A stretch of 6,699 nucleotides of DNA from Patescibacteria group bacterium (lineage in GTDB: Bacteria; Patescibacteriota; Gracilibacteria; UBA1369; JAHJTR01), in assembly GCA_018829865.1 (NCBI GenBank), contig JAHJTR010000227.1, forward strand, positions 1 through 6,699. The letters are read 5' to 3'. Below the pieces are notes generated by a model. That model made no database searches. It was not told the origin of the DNA and worked only from the letters and a program-made list of their open reading frames with translations. The translations under genes were made by a program, and so were the position numbers. Shown here in pieces: positions 1 to 6,335 of the stretch. Each line of letters opens with the position of its first letter. Position 1 is the stretch's first letter.

Positions 1-345
1 CCACTTGTGAGGGAGTTGTTTGTTGGCGATGAGAAAAAACTGCTTAAGGAAATTCCTGTTTCTTGCGATCCATATGCTGAAATTAATTTTAGAATGGGGC
101 TGCCTTTTAGTAATTTTAGAGTGCTTAATTTTCATAATTTGATTCACTTAAATAATGAAGGTCTAATCAAAATGCTGCAGCGTATTCTTGCCTTTCAGAA
201 GGCTAAAAAGCATACTTTGCATTTGGTGTTTCTTTGTCATCCGTGGGAGTTTACGGGCTCCTTAAAAATGGAAATTCTTTTAAATAAACTGCAAATTTTG
301 GAAAAAGAGTTTAAAATAAAGTATGTAAAATTAAAAGATTTATAA
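1..345 (+). CDS. C-terminal part of a probable polysaccharide deacetylase (5' end outside window)
   Basis: The frame is open from base 1, so this is the last 114 residues of a longer protein; the in-frame GTG at 7 is probably not the true start. The clearest signal is CHPWEF, with HPWE at 238-249, in a beta-strand context (LHLVFLCHPWEF). A conserved HPWE near the C-terminus is typical of NodB-type polysaccharide deacetylases, especially those with a DUF3473-like tail. The segment FRMGLPFSNFR and the closing helix-plus-strand (LEKEFKIKYVKLKDL) also fit the end of such a barrel. The metal-binding part of the fold would lie upstream and cannot be seen. The stop overlaps the next start by one base (TAATG), so it is probably co-translated with the aminotransferase. 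The expected role is removal of N- or O-acetyl groups from a surface or lipid-linked glycan. The family call is moderate because only the tail is present; another sugar-modifying enzyme with a similar C-terminus is possible. Confidence 0.5.
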   Translation, partial: PLVRELFVGDEKKLLKEIPVSCDPYAEINFRMGLPFSNFRVLNFHNLIHLNNEGLIKMLQRILAFQKAKKHTLHLVFLCHPWEFTGSLKMEILLNKLQILEKEFKIKYVKLKDL

Positions 346-1508
346 TGATTGATATTAGGGAAACTTTGCAGCTAAAGACACTTCTGAGCATTGCCAAGCG
401 CATTGTTAAGCGCGATACTTTGGTTGATTTTAGGGAGGAGCTTAAAAATTCCGGGTATAATTTTGATGAGACGATTCTGGATTTTAATCTTTTGCGTAGT
501 GCTTTTAGTTTTATTTTGGACGGAGGTGTAAAAAGGGAAATTAAAAGGGTTTTTATGCCGGGTTTTATTTGCCCGGTGATGGCGGAAGTTGTGAAGAGAT
601 CCAATAAAGAGCTTGTTTTGGTGGACTCAGATTTGCAGACGTTTAATATGGATTTTGATTTTGTTACGAAATTTGGTGTGGGGAAAAATGATGCGATATT
701 GATTAATCATACTTTTGGGAATCCTGTTTCGATTAAAACACTGCTGAAAATTCCGCAAAATAATCGTCCTCTGATAATTAGCGATAATGCTCTGGCGCTT
801 TTTAGTGAGATTGATGGCGGATATGCGGGAGTTGGGGCTGATTTGATTATGCTTAATTTGCATAAACAGTTTGCGAATACCGATGGGGCTTTGGTGATTG
901 GAAATGAACTTTTGAAAAATGATTATGATGTGATAAAAAAAGATTCGGGGATTTATAAAAATTTCACAGATGTTGTGCTTAAAACAGGTGGAATTCATCA
1001 GAATTTGATTAATCTGATTCGAAGTATTATGCCTTTGTATAAAGAAGTTTCTGCAAAAATAAGTAGATGGAGCGTAAAGAGAATGTCAAAATTCGGGGGG
1101 CTTGTTTTTAGGGAGAGTTTGGGGAATTTGAAAAATGAGATTGAGAAGAGGAGGGAGCTGGCGATTCTTTATGATAAGCTGCTGCCTTTAAAATACTTTG
1201 TGCCGCAGAAAATTGAGGAGGGGCATTCATTTGCCAATTATGCGGTGCGACTTAAGCCCGAATACAAGGCGCTGCGGGATAGAATGGTGGCGGATTTGAG
1301 AAGTGAAGGGATTTTTGTGGATCGGATGTGGTATAACTCCCCTACAGGAAAAGATTATAAAAAATTTATTCCTCAGACATTAAATAATACAAAAATACTT
1401 GCGAAGACCGTGATTAATCTGCCAATTAGGGGCGATTATTCCAAACAGGATGTTAAGTATTTGTTTAGGGCGATTGATAAAATATTAAAAAACTATTCAT
1501 GCGAGTAA
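345..1508 (+). CDS. DegT/DnrJ/EryC1/StrS-family PLP-dependent aminotransferase
   Basis: This 387-residue protein has a length normal for nucleotide-sugar aminotransferases of fold type I. Family landmarks appear in order. RSAF (about 51) and the strand RVFMPGFICPVMAEVV (69-83) match the usual 'vlvPafic' region. VLVDSDLQTFNMD (91-103) is the usual 'vDid..t.n.d'. SDNALALF holds the probable cofactor-ring aspartate D147. NLHKQFANTDGALVI holds the probable Schiff-base lysine K174, six residues before D180-G181 where the family has E-G-G. The C-terminal small domain (FANYAVRL ... LRSEGIFVDRMW ... VINLPI) is also typical. The active-site loops are divergent (S-D-N-A-L for E-D-x-A-Q; D-G-A for E-G-G). 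The likely reaction is PLP-dependent transfer of an amino group to a keto-sugar nucleotide; the substrate cannot be read. The ATG overlaps the upstream stop by one base and the gene's end overlaps the next gene by 10. No Shine-Dalgarno site is visible, so coupling to upstream translation is likely. Confidence 0.85.
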   Translation: MIDIRETLQLKTLLSIAKRIVKRDTLVDFREELKNSGYNFDETILDFNLLRSAFSFILDGGVKREIKRVFMPGFICPVMAEVVKRSNKELVLVDSDLQTFNMDFDFVTKFGVGKNDAILINHTFGNPVSIKTLLKIPQNNRPLIISDNALALFSEIDGGYAGVGADLIMLNLHKQFANTDGALVIGNELLKNDYDVIKKDSGIYKNFTDVVLKTGGIHQNLINLIRSIMPLYKEVSAKISRWSVKRMSKFGGLVFRESLGNLKNEIEKRRELAILYDKLLPLKYFVPQKIEEGHSFANYAVRLKPEYKALRDRMVADLRSEGIFVDRMWYNSPTGKDYKKFIPQTLNNTKILAKTVINLPIRGDYSKQDVKYLFRAIDKILKNYSCE

Positions 1509-2626
1509 GGCTGGCTAAAGAAAGTGATAAATTGGCTTGGGATCAATATGTGGAAACTTTTCTGGTGGCAGGAAATGCTGCGAACGGGGGTGATTTTTCG
1601 GGGGCTTCATTTTTTTATTTGTGGGGATATCGACAGATTTTGGAGAAAATATTTGGGTTTGAGCCCCTTTATTTGATTATTGAAAATGAGCTGAGCATTG
1701 GAGGAAAATCTAAGAATAAAGGTATTAAACCTGGCAATCAGGACGTAAAACCTAAAATTGTGGGCGTGATGCCTCTTTTTATTCGAGGCAAAATAAGTGG
1801 CAAGAAACTTGTCACGGCTCCTTTTGCTGATTATACAGGGCCTTTGATTGATGAAGGTGTTAATTCTGAAATTATTTTCCCTTTTATTCAAGATTTGCTT
1901 AGAGAAAAACATATTGATGACTATGACTTCTTTTCGCTTCAGAAAGCGTTTGCCGACAAATCGGCAAATTTTAACTCTGATAAGTTTTGTACATTTATTT
2001 TGAGTACCAATACATCCTTTGAAAAAATTCTGAAAACTAAAATTCATCAAAAAACTCGGAACATGATCAATAAAGCAAAAAAGAATGATTTACATGTGCA
2101 GCTGGATGAGAACTTTGTGGATTTGAGAAAATATTATGATTTGTATTTAAAAACTATGTTTCGGCTTAAGAGCTTGCCGCTGCCTTTTTTGCTCTTTAGA
2201 AATATGGCAAATGAAATGAGCGATAAGGTTAAATTATTTACGGTTAAAAAAAATGAAGAGGTGGTGGCCGGGATTTTGGCTCTGGCGTTTAATGAAACTC
2301 TTTTTATTTGGAGTAATGCGTCCGATCATAAATTTTCGAATATTGGGGCAAATAATGAGGTTTATGCGGGGACGATAAAATATGCCTGCGACTCAACGAA
2401 AATTAAATATGTTGATTTTGGGAGTACTATGACAAATACTTCTCATCACTTTTTTAAAAAAAGATGGGGCGGGCGTGAAATGCCGATTTATCGTATTACA
2501 AAAAATCCGACTGTAAGTGGAGAAGAAAATGGTTCGAAGTTTTTGAATGGAATTATTTCGTTTATTTCACTTCTGCCGAATTCAATTGCTCAAAGGATTT
2601 TTGTTTTTATTTTTAGAAATTATTAA
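1499..2626 (+). CDS. FemAB-like GNAT-fold acyl/aminoacyltransferase
   Basis: This 375-residue soluble protein reads as a FemAB/BioF2-type double-GNAT acyltransferase. Signs are SFFYLWGYRQILEKIFG (37-53), IVGVMPLF (87-94) followed by LVTAPFADYTGPL (104-116), the basic KTRNMINKAKK segment (185-195), the beta strand EEVVAGILALAF (253-264), and the C-terminal signature VDFGSTM ... SHHFFKKRWGG (305-325). Relatives include FemX/FemA, which add amino acids from aminoacyl-tRNA to the peptidoglycan stem, and FemAB-like proteins of exopolysaccharide loci. Here the acceptor is unknown but is probably a surface glycan or cell-wall amine. A lysine/glycine-rich stretch at 68-86 splits the first GNAT-like strand pair and looks like a loop insertion. 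The gene starts 10 bases inside the aminotransferase gene and has no visible Shine-Dalgarno site, so the two are probably coupled. It is the last gene of this + strand run. Confidence is high for the family and low for the substrate. Confidence 0.82.
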   Translation: MRVRLAKESDKLAWDQYVETFLVAGNAANGGDFSGASFFYLWGYRQILEKIFGFEPLYLIIENELSIGGKSKNKGIKPGNQDVKPKIVGVMPLFIRGKISGKKLVTAPFADYTGPLIDEGVNSEIIFPFIQDLLREKHIDDYDFFSLQKAFADKSANFNSDKFCTFILSTNTSFEKILKTKIHQKTRNMINKAKKNDLHVQLDENFVDLRKYYDLYLKTMFRLKSLPLPFLLFRNMANEMSDKVKLFTVKKNEEVVAGILALAFNETLFIWSNASDHKFSNIGANNEVYAGTIKYACDSTKIKYVDFGSTMTNTSHHFFKKRWGGREMPIYRITKNPTVSGEENGSKFLNGIISFISLLPNSIAQRIFVFIFRNY

Positions 2627-2690
2627 ATCTAGCGAACTGCAGGTTAGCCGGGCGTGATATAAAAGTGACAGTAATGAATATTGCTTTACT

Positions 2691-3950
2691 CTATTTTTTC
2701 TCGAATGATCTTTCGTAGCAAACATAGCTGACAATTAGTGCAACTGTGCGAGCTATGATTCTGGTGATTATTGCTCCCCAAATATGGAAATAATAAATTA
2801 ATATAGGAGAAAGAATAACAATGATTAGGCTGAAAGAAATCTTTAAATAGAAGATAGGCTTGGTTTTTTTTGCTGAAACAAAATAACTATGAAAAATAAC
2901 CAGAGGGGACGCTAAAATACTTAAACTGTAAACCAATGCAAAAGTAAGCGACTGATCCAGGTATTTAGGAAAGACGTATTTGAAAACAAATGGTGCAGTT
3001 ATTAAAAAAATGATTATCATTGCCGCCACCGGAATAAACATTTTAAAAAAGTTTTTTTTAAGCTCGTCTTTGTTATTTATATCAATCTTCATATTTGAGA
3101 GCTTTGGCAAAAAAGTCCTGGTAATCGGCGCAAAACTGGTTTTTAAATAATCGGGAAGCATTATTGCTACCTGATAAATGGCGAGATCAACTCCGCCAAT
3201 AAAAATACCTATGATCAATTTATCAATGTGATTTGCAATAACATCAAGGACTCCGATGAGTGAAAGTTTTTTACCAAATATAATATTACTTTTGTCGACC
3301 TTATTATTAGTGATGTACTTTCGCATTGCAATGAGCGAGAAACCTCCTAAAATAATTATTTGAATAAAAACTGTTACCAAAAGCAGAAGAAGTGCGCTTG
3401 GATAGAGAAAAACCACTGCAGTTAGACCAATCATTGAAAAAATGCCAAAAATCGAACTTACAATAACCAGCTGGCGGAACTTCTTTTTGCCGGCAAAAAA
3501 TTCCTGATAGGTCTCAGAAATCGCATACAGAGGGAAAATCACGGCTAGCATAATCAGAGAAATTGAAATTTGAGCATCGGATTTGAAAAAATAAAAATAT
3601 ATGGCGATGCCGATAAGCGCAATCGTTCCCAATATTGACCACTTAGCCTTGGTGATGATCGCCTTAAAATAAGTGCCATCGTAGCCCCTGGAAACAGCCT
3701 GAATAATTGATTGATTCATGCCGGGCAGAGCAAAAATCGTGAGTATGCCCAAAATAGAGAGGTACAAATTATATTCACCGTAAATCGATTTCGATAAGAA
3801 ATTGGTAAAAACGACGCTTAAAACGACTCCCTTGATCGTATCGACTCCGTGGCCAAGGGAAAGCCAAAAACCATTTTTTACAAAATATGGTAAATCCAGG
3901 CCTATTTTTGTTCCGGCAATTCTTAACTTGTAGTTAATCTTTTTTAGCAT
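2691..3950 (-). CDS. Wzx-like polysaccharide flippase (oligosaccharide/MATE-MVF type)
   Basis: This 419-residue, very hydrophobic protein has about 12 predicted membrane segments: roughly 27-50, 63-82, 105-123, 127-146, 160-183, 186-208, 228-253, 258-277, 305-327, 334-356, 367-389 and 390-412. The N-terminal pattern FTNFLSKSIYGEYNLY followed by LPGMNQSIIQAVSRG is typical of the polysaccharide transporter superfamily, as are the basic loop AGKKKFRQ (153-160) and ANHIDKLIIG (239-248). Family members flip undecaprenyl-linked oligosaccharides from the inner to the outer leaflet of the cytoplasmic membrane. It is the second gene of the - strand run. Its ATG lies 17 bases inside the epimerase gene, has no Shine-Dalgarno site, and no other methionine occurs before about residue 78, so this start is the best choice. 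The coupling suggests that the flipped glycan contains the epimerase product. It could instead be a teichuronic-acid or other lipid-linked glycan exporter; the sequence does not settle the cargo. Confidence 0.85.
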   Translation of the reverse strand: MLKKINYKLRIAGTKIGLDLPYFVKNGFWLSLGHGVDTIKGVVLSVVFTNFLSKSIYGEYNLYLSILGILTIFALPGMNQSIIQAVSRGYDGTYFKAIITKAKWSILGTIALIGIAIYFYFFKSDAQISISLIMLAVIFPLYAISETYQEFFAGKKKFRQLVIVSSIFGIFSMIGLTAVVFLYPSALLLLLVTVFIQIIILGGFSLIAMRKYITNNKVDKSNIIFGKKLSLIGVLDVIANHIDKLIIGIFIGGVDLAIYQVAIMLPDYLKTSFAPITRTFLPKLSNMKIDINNKDELKKNFFKMFIPVAAMIIIFLITAPFVFKYVFPKYLDQSLTFALVYSLSILASPLVIFHSYFVSAKKTKPIFYLKISFSLIIVILSPILIYYFHIWGAIITRIIARTVALIVSYVCYERSFEKK

Positions 3951-4902
3951 CAGCGTTGTTGTTTAAATACCAATCAAAGAATTTTTTCATACCATCTGCG
4001 ATGTTGGTGGTTGGCTTGTAGCCGAGAAGATTTTGGGCTTTTGTTATATCGGCGTATGTGACGTCGACGTCACCCTGTTTTTTTGAGACTTCTTTGATGA
4101 TGGCTTTTTTCCCGACTATTTCTTCAATTGTTTCGATGAATTCGTTTAATGAGACTGTCTGATGATTGCCTAAATTTAATATTTCGAAGGGTAATTTCTT
4201 TTTTGCTGCGGCTATCACTCCTTGGACTATGTCGCTGATATATGTGTAGTCTCTGCGGGTGCTGCCGTCTCCGAATTTTTGGATTTCGCGGCCTTTGTAA
4301 ATTGCGTCAGTAAATAAATAGGGGGCCATGTCGGGGCGGCCTTTGGGGCCGTAGACTGTGAAGAAGCGCAGGCAGGTTATGGGTATTTTGAAAAGATGGT
4401 GGTAGGTGGAGCAGAGTAGTTCGCCTGCCTTTTTTGTTGCGGCATACGGGCTAATTGGTTTGTCTACATTTGCGGTTTCTTTGAATGGAATGTCTTTTGA
4501 ATTGCCGTAAACCGATGAACTTGAGGCAAAAACAAAGTTTTCAATTTTGTAGATGCGGCTTAACTCCAGCATATTTTGAGTTCCTAAAATATTTACTTTG
4601 CTATAAAGTAGCGGATCACTAATAGAGGGGCGCACTCCGGCCCTTGCGGCTAAATGGATGATTGTTTCGGGACGGCTTTCTTTAAACACTTTCTCCAGTT
4701 CCTCGTAATTTGTTGTGTCAACTTTGTGAAACTTAAAATTATCGTATTTTGAGAGCTCATCGATGTTCTGTTTTTTGATTTCGGGGTCGTAATAATCGTT
4801 GAGGTTATCAACACAAACTACGCTATACCCCTCCTTTAATAATTTTTCACATGTGTGCGACCCGATAAACCCCGCGCCGCCTGTGACTAAAATTTTTTGC
4901 AT
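3934..4902 (-). CDS. Extended-SDR nucleotide-sugar epimerase, UDP-glucuronate 4-epimerase type
   Basis: This 322-residue protein has the full extended short-chain dehydrogenase/reductase layout. The NAD-binding Rossmann motif TGGAGFIGS is at residues 7-15, the catalytic YxxxK is Y153-K157 (SPYAATKKAGE), and the SSSSVYG segment (127-133) carries the expected active-site serine near 128. The substrate-side motifs VDNLNDYYDPEIK (31-43), VRPSISDPLLY (90-100), GRPDMAPYLF (188-197) and GDGSTRRDYTYISDI (211-225) match UDP-glucuronate 4-epimerases (UDP-GlcA to UDP-GalA) better than GalE. The related UDP-glucose/GlcNAc 4-epimerase and dTDP-glucose 4,6-dehydratase families cannot be fully excluded. The start is firm because the first strand MQKILVTGGAGFIG begins directly at the ATG. 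The last 17 bases overlap the flippase start, so the pair is probably one transcript and translationally coupled. The gene is first in its run, and a candidate promoter lies just upstream in the divergent gap. The protein is cytoplasmic and would feed nucleotide sugar into glycan assembly. Confidence 0.85.
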   Translation of the reverse strand: MQKILVTGGAGFIGSHTCEKLLKEGYSVVCVDNLNDYYDPEIKKQNIDELSKYDNFKFHKVDTTNYEELEKVFKESRPETIIHLAARAGVRPSISDPLLYSKVNILGTQNMLELSRIYKIENFVFASSSSVYGNSKDIPFKETANVDKPISPYAATKKAGELLCSTYHHLFKIPITCLRFFTVYGPKGRPDMAPYLFTDAIYKGREIQKFGDGSTRRDYTYISDIVQGVIAAAKKKLPFEILNLGNHQTVSLNEFIETIEEIVGKKAIIKEVSKKQGDVDVTYADITKAQNLLGYKPTTNIADGMKKFFDWYLNNNADAKKD

Positions 4903-4911
4903 ACGAACTTT

Positions 4912-4940
4912 TTGTAATTTTAGAGGATTTTCAGTATAAA
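4912..4940 (+). promoter_or_regulatory. Candidate sigma70-like promoter for the GT-C gene
   Basis: On the + strand TTGTAA (4912-4917) and TATAAA (4935-4940) are separated by exactly 17 bases. This gives 4/6 and 5/6 matches to the -35 and -10 consensus boxes. Transcription would start near 4947 and leave a short leader of about 18 bases before the ATG at 4965. The -10 box shares bases with the -10 box predicted on the - strand, so the two promoters would compete for polymerase. A second, weaker -10 (TATTAA, 4941-4946) is also present. Confidence 0.4.
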
Positions 4941-4961
4941 TATTAAAGATTACTTAGCCAA
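4933..4961 (-). promoter_or_regulatory. Candidate sigma70-like promoter for epimerase-flippase genes
   Basis: Read on the - strand, a -35-like TTGGCT (4956-4961) is followed after exactly 17 bases by a -10-like TATACT (4933-4938). This would place transcription start near 4926, about 23 bases before the epimerase ATG. The -10 box differs from consensus by one base; the -35 box matches only its TTG half. It overlaps a similar arrangement on the other strand. Chance matches are common in such A+T-rich DNA, so this is tentative. Confidence 0.4.
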
Positions 4962-4964
4962 TAT

Positions 4965-6335
4965 ATGCAAGATCGAATCGGGAAAAATCGTAGAATAATA
5001 TTTATGCTTTTTGTCTATGTTTTTTTGGGGATGGTGTGGCTTATTGTGACTCCCCCGTTTCAAAATGCCGATGAGCAGGCGCATTATGCTTATGTGCAGT
5101 ATTTGGCTGAGAATGGCGAGATTCCTAATCCTGACGAGCTTGATAAGGCGACTGTTTATAATCCGTATATTCAAAAGGTGATTGCGGCGCTTGGGACTGA
5201 CAATATGGTGCTGAATTCGATTAGCTCGCTAAATCGCGATGATATAGCGAATATTAAGGATGAAATTTCTAGGATTAATGAACCGAAAGTTACGGCTTAT
5301 CATTTTCCTGCATCCGGTTATCCCCCTCTATATTATGCGATTAATTTGCCTTTTTATTATTTGGGAGATTTTGCGGGAGGATTTGTGATGCAAATATTTG
5401 CGATGAGGTTTTTGTCCTTAATTGTTTCGTGTGTTACTCTTTTTTACATTTATTTACTGGGTAAAATATTCTTAAAAAGTGAGATAATGGCTCTTGCATG
5501 CGCGGCTCTTGTTGGACTTAGTCCCGCTTTTTTGCATTTATCGACGTCGATAAATAATGATAATTTACTGATTATGTTTTTTACGATCGGTATTTATGTA
5601 ATTACCGCATATAGCGCCAAGATGAATTGGAGAATTGTATTATCGATTATCGCATTTGGAGTGCTTGCCGGTTTAACTAAGCCGCAAGGGTGGTTTATAC
5701 TTCCTATTGCCGGTTTTATTTTGGGGATGAATTATTTTATGAGTATTTTTATTAGGAGGAAAATGAAGATCACTCTACTTAATACTATCTTGATTTTGAT
5801 TGCTTTGCTGCCGTTTTTGGGGCCTTATGCAATAGTTAACTTTTCTGATATTGAATGGAAATGGTTATCAAGTGATTACCTAAGCAATCATTATTTGATC
5901 GTTTTTAAACAAATTATTAAAGGGCTTGTTGGCCAGTTCAACTGGGGAGCGACTGTTTTGGCGCTGCCCTATTATTATATTTCCATCTGTTTGTTTTTTG
6001 TGTGTGGTGCTGTTTTTATAAAAAACTATGTGAGGCATATTGAAGAGCAAAAAAGATGGTATGCGCCACTAGCTATAGTGATTTGTTTCAGCTCAGTGAT
6101 TTTTCTAATTGATGATTACTATTTGTTGAAAGAAAATGAATTCACGCTGGGAATTCAGGCGAGGTATTTTTTCCCGGTGATCGGGTGCTCAGCTGTGATG
6201 TTGATGTATGGCCTGATGAATCTGTTTAAAAATAATAAATATAAAAAGTTTTTGCCTTATGTAGTAATTTATTTGATGCTGCTTTTTAATTTTTTGACGC
6301 TGATTAATTATTATATTCCGAGATTTTATGCTTAA
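4965..6335 (+). CDS. DUF2142-like GT-C superfamily membrane glycosyltransferase
   Basis: This 456-residue polytopic membrane protein begins with a basic cytoplasmic tail (MQDRIGKNRR) and a first helix at about 11-29. The strongest motif follows: TPPFQNADEQAHYAYVQYL (29-47), in which the acidic pair D36-E37 matches the catalytic loop of GT-C enzymes and DUF2142 proteins. GYPPLYYAINLPFYYLG (118-134), the stretch INNDNLLIM (196-204), GLTKPQGW (236-243) and IQARYFFPVI (397-406) are further family landmarks. About 10-12 membrane segments can be drawn, with a long outer loop at about 31-118. GT-C enzymes such as ArnT and GT39 members transfer sugars from a polyprenyl-phosphate donor on the outer membrane face. 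This is the likely role here, although DUF2142 itself is not biochemically assigned. The gene overlaps the next one by 8 bases and diverges from the epimerase. No Shine-Dalgarno site is visible; Met14 is an alternative start but would remove the basic tail. Confidence 0.75.
   Translation: MQDRIGKNRRIIFMLFVYVFLGMVWLIVTPPFQNADEQAHYAYVQYLAENGEIPNPDELDKATVYNPYIQKVIAALGTDNMVLNSISSLNRDDIANIKDEISRINEPKVTAYHFPASGYPPLYYAINLPFYYLGDFAGGFVMQIFAMRFLSLIVSCVTLFYIYLLGKIFLKSEIMALACAALVGLSPAFLHLSTSINNDNLLIMFFTIGIYVITAYSAKMNWRIVLSIIAFGVLAGLTKPQGWFILPIAGFILGMNYFMSIFIRRKMKITLLNTILILIALLPFLGPYAIVNFSDIEWKWLSSDYLSNHYLIVFKQIIKGLVGQFNWGATVLALPYYYISICLFFVCGAVFIKNYVRHIEEQKRWYAPLAIVICFSSVIFLIDDYYLLKENEFTLGIQARYFFPVIGCSAVMLMYGLMNLFKNNKYKKFLPYVVIYLMLLFNFLTLINYYIPRFYA

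Noticed and set aside
7..9. GTG as the start of the first gene
   Set aside because: The frame is open to the window edge and the protein looks like only the C-terminal part of a larger enzyme.
311..998. Antisense open frames opposite the aminotransferase gene
   Set aside because: They lie fully opposite a well-supported conserved gene, have biased composition typical of shadows and show no family motif.
1607..2050. Antisense open frame opposite the FemAB-like gene
   Set aside because: It is a shadow of a recognisable acyltransferase and has no independent start signal or motif.
2632..2698. Possible terminator between the converging genes: a GC-x-AAC/GTT-x-GC hairpin at 2632-2648, and an AGTAA/TTACT stem (2670-2690) followed by a T-run
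   Set aside because: The first hairpin is short, has a mismatch and no T-run. The second is a five-pair A/T-rich stem with an 11-base loop and its T-run lies in the flippase gene. Neither is strong enough to annotate.
4950..5174. Short - strand frame across the start of the GT-C gene
   Set aside because: It lies opposite the motif-bearing N-terminus of the GT-C protein and would end inside the divergent promoter gap; no family resemblance.
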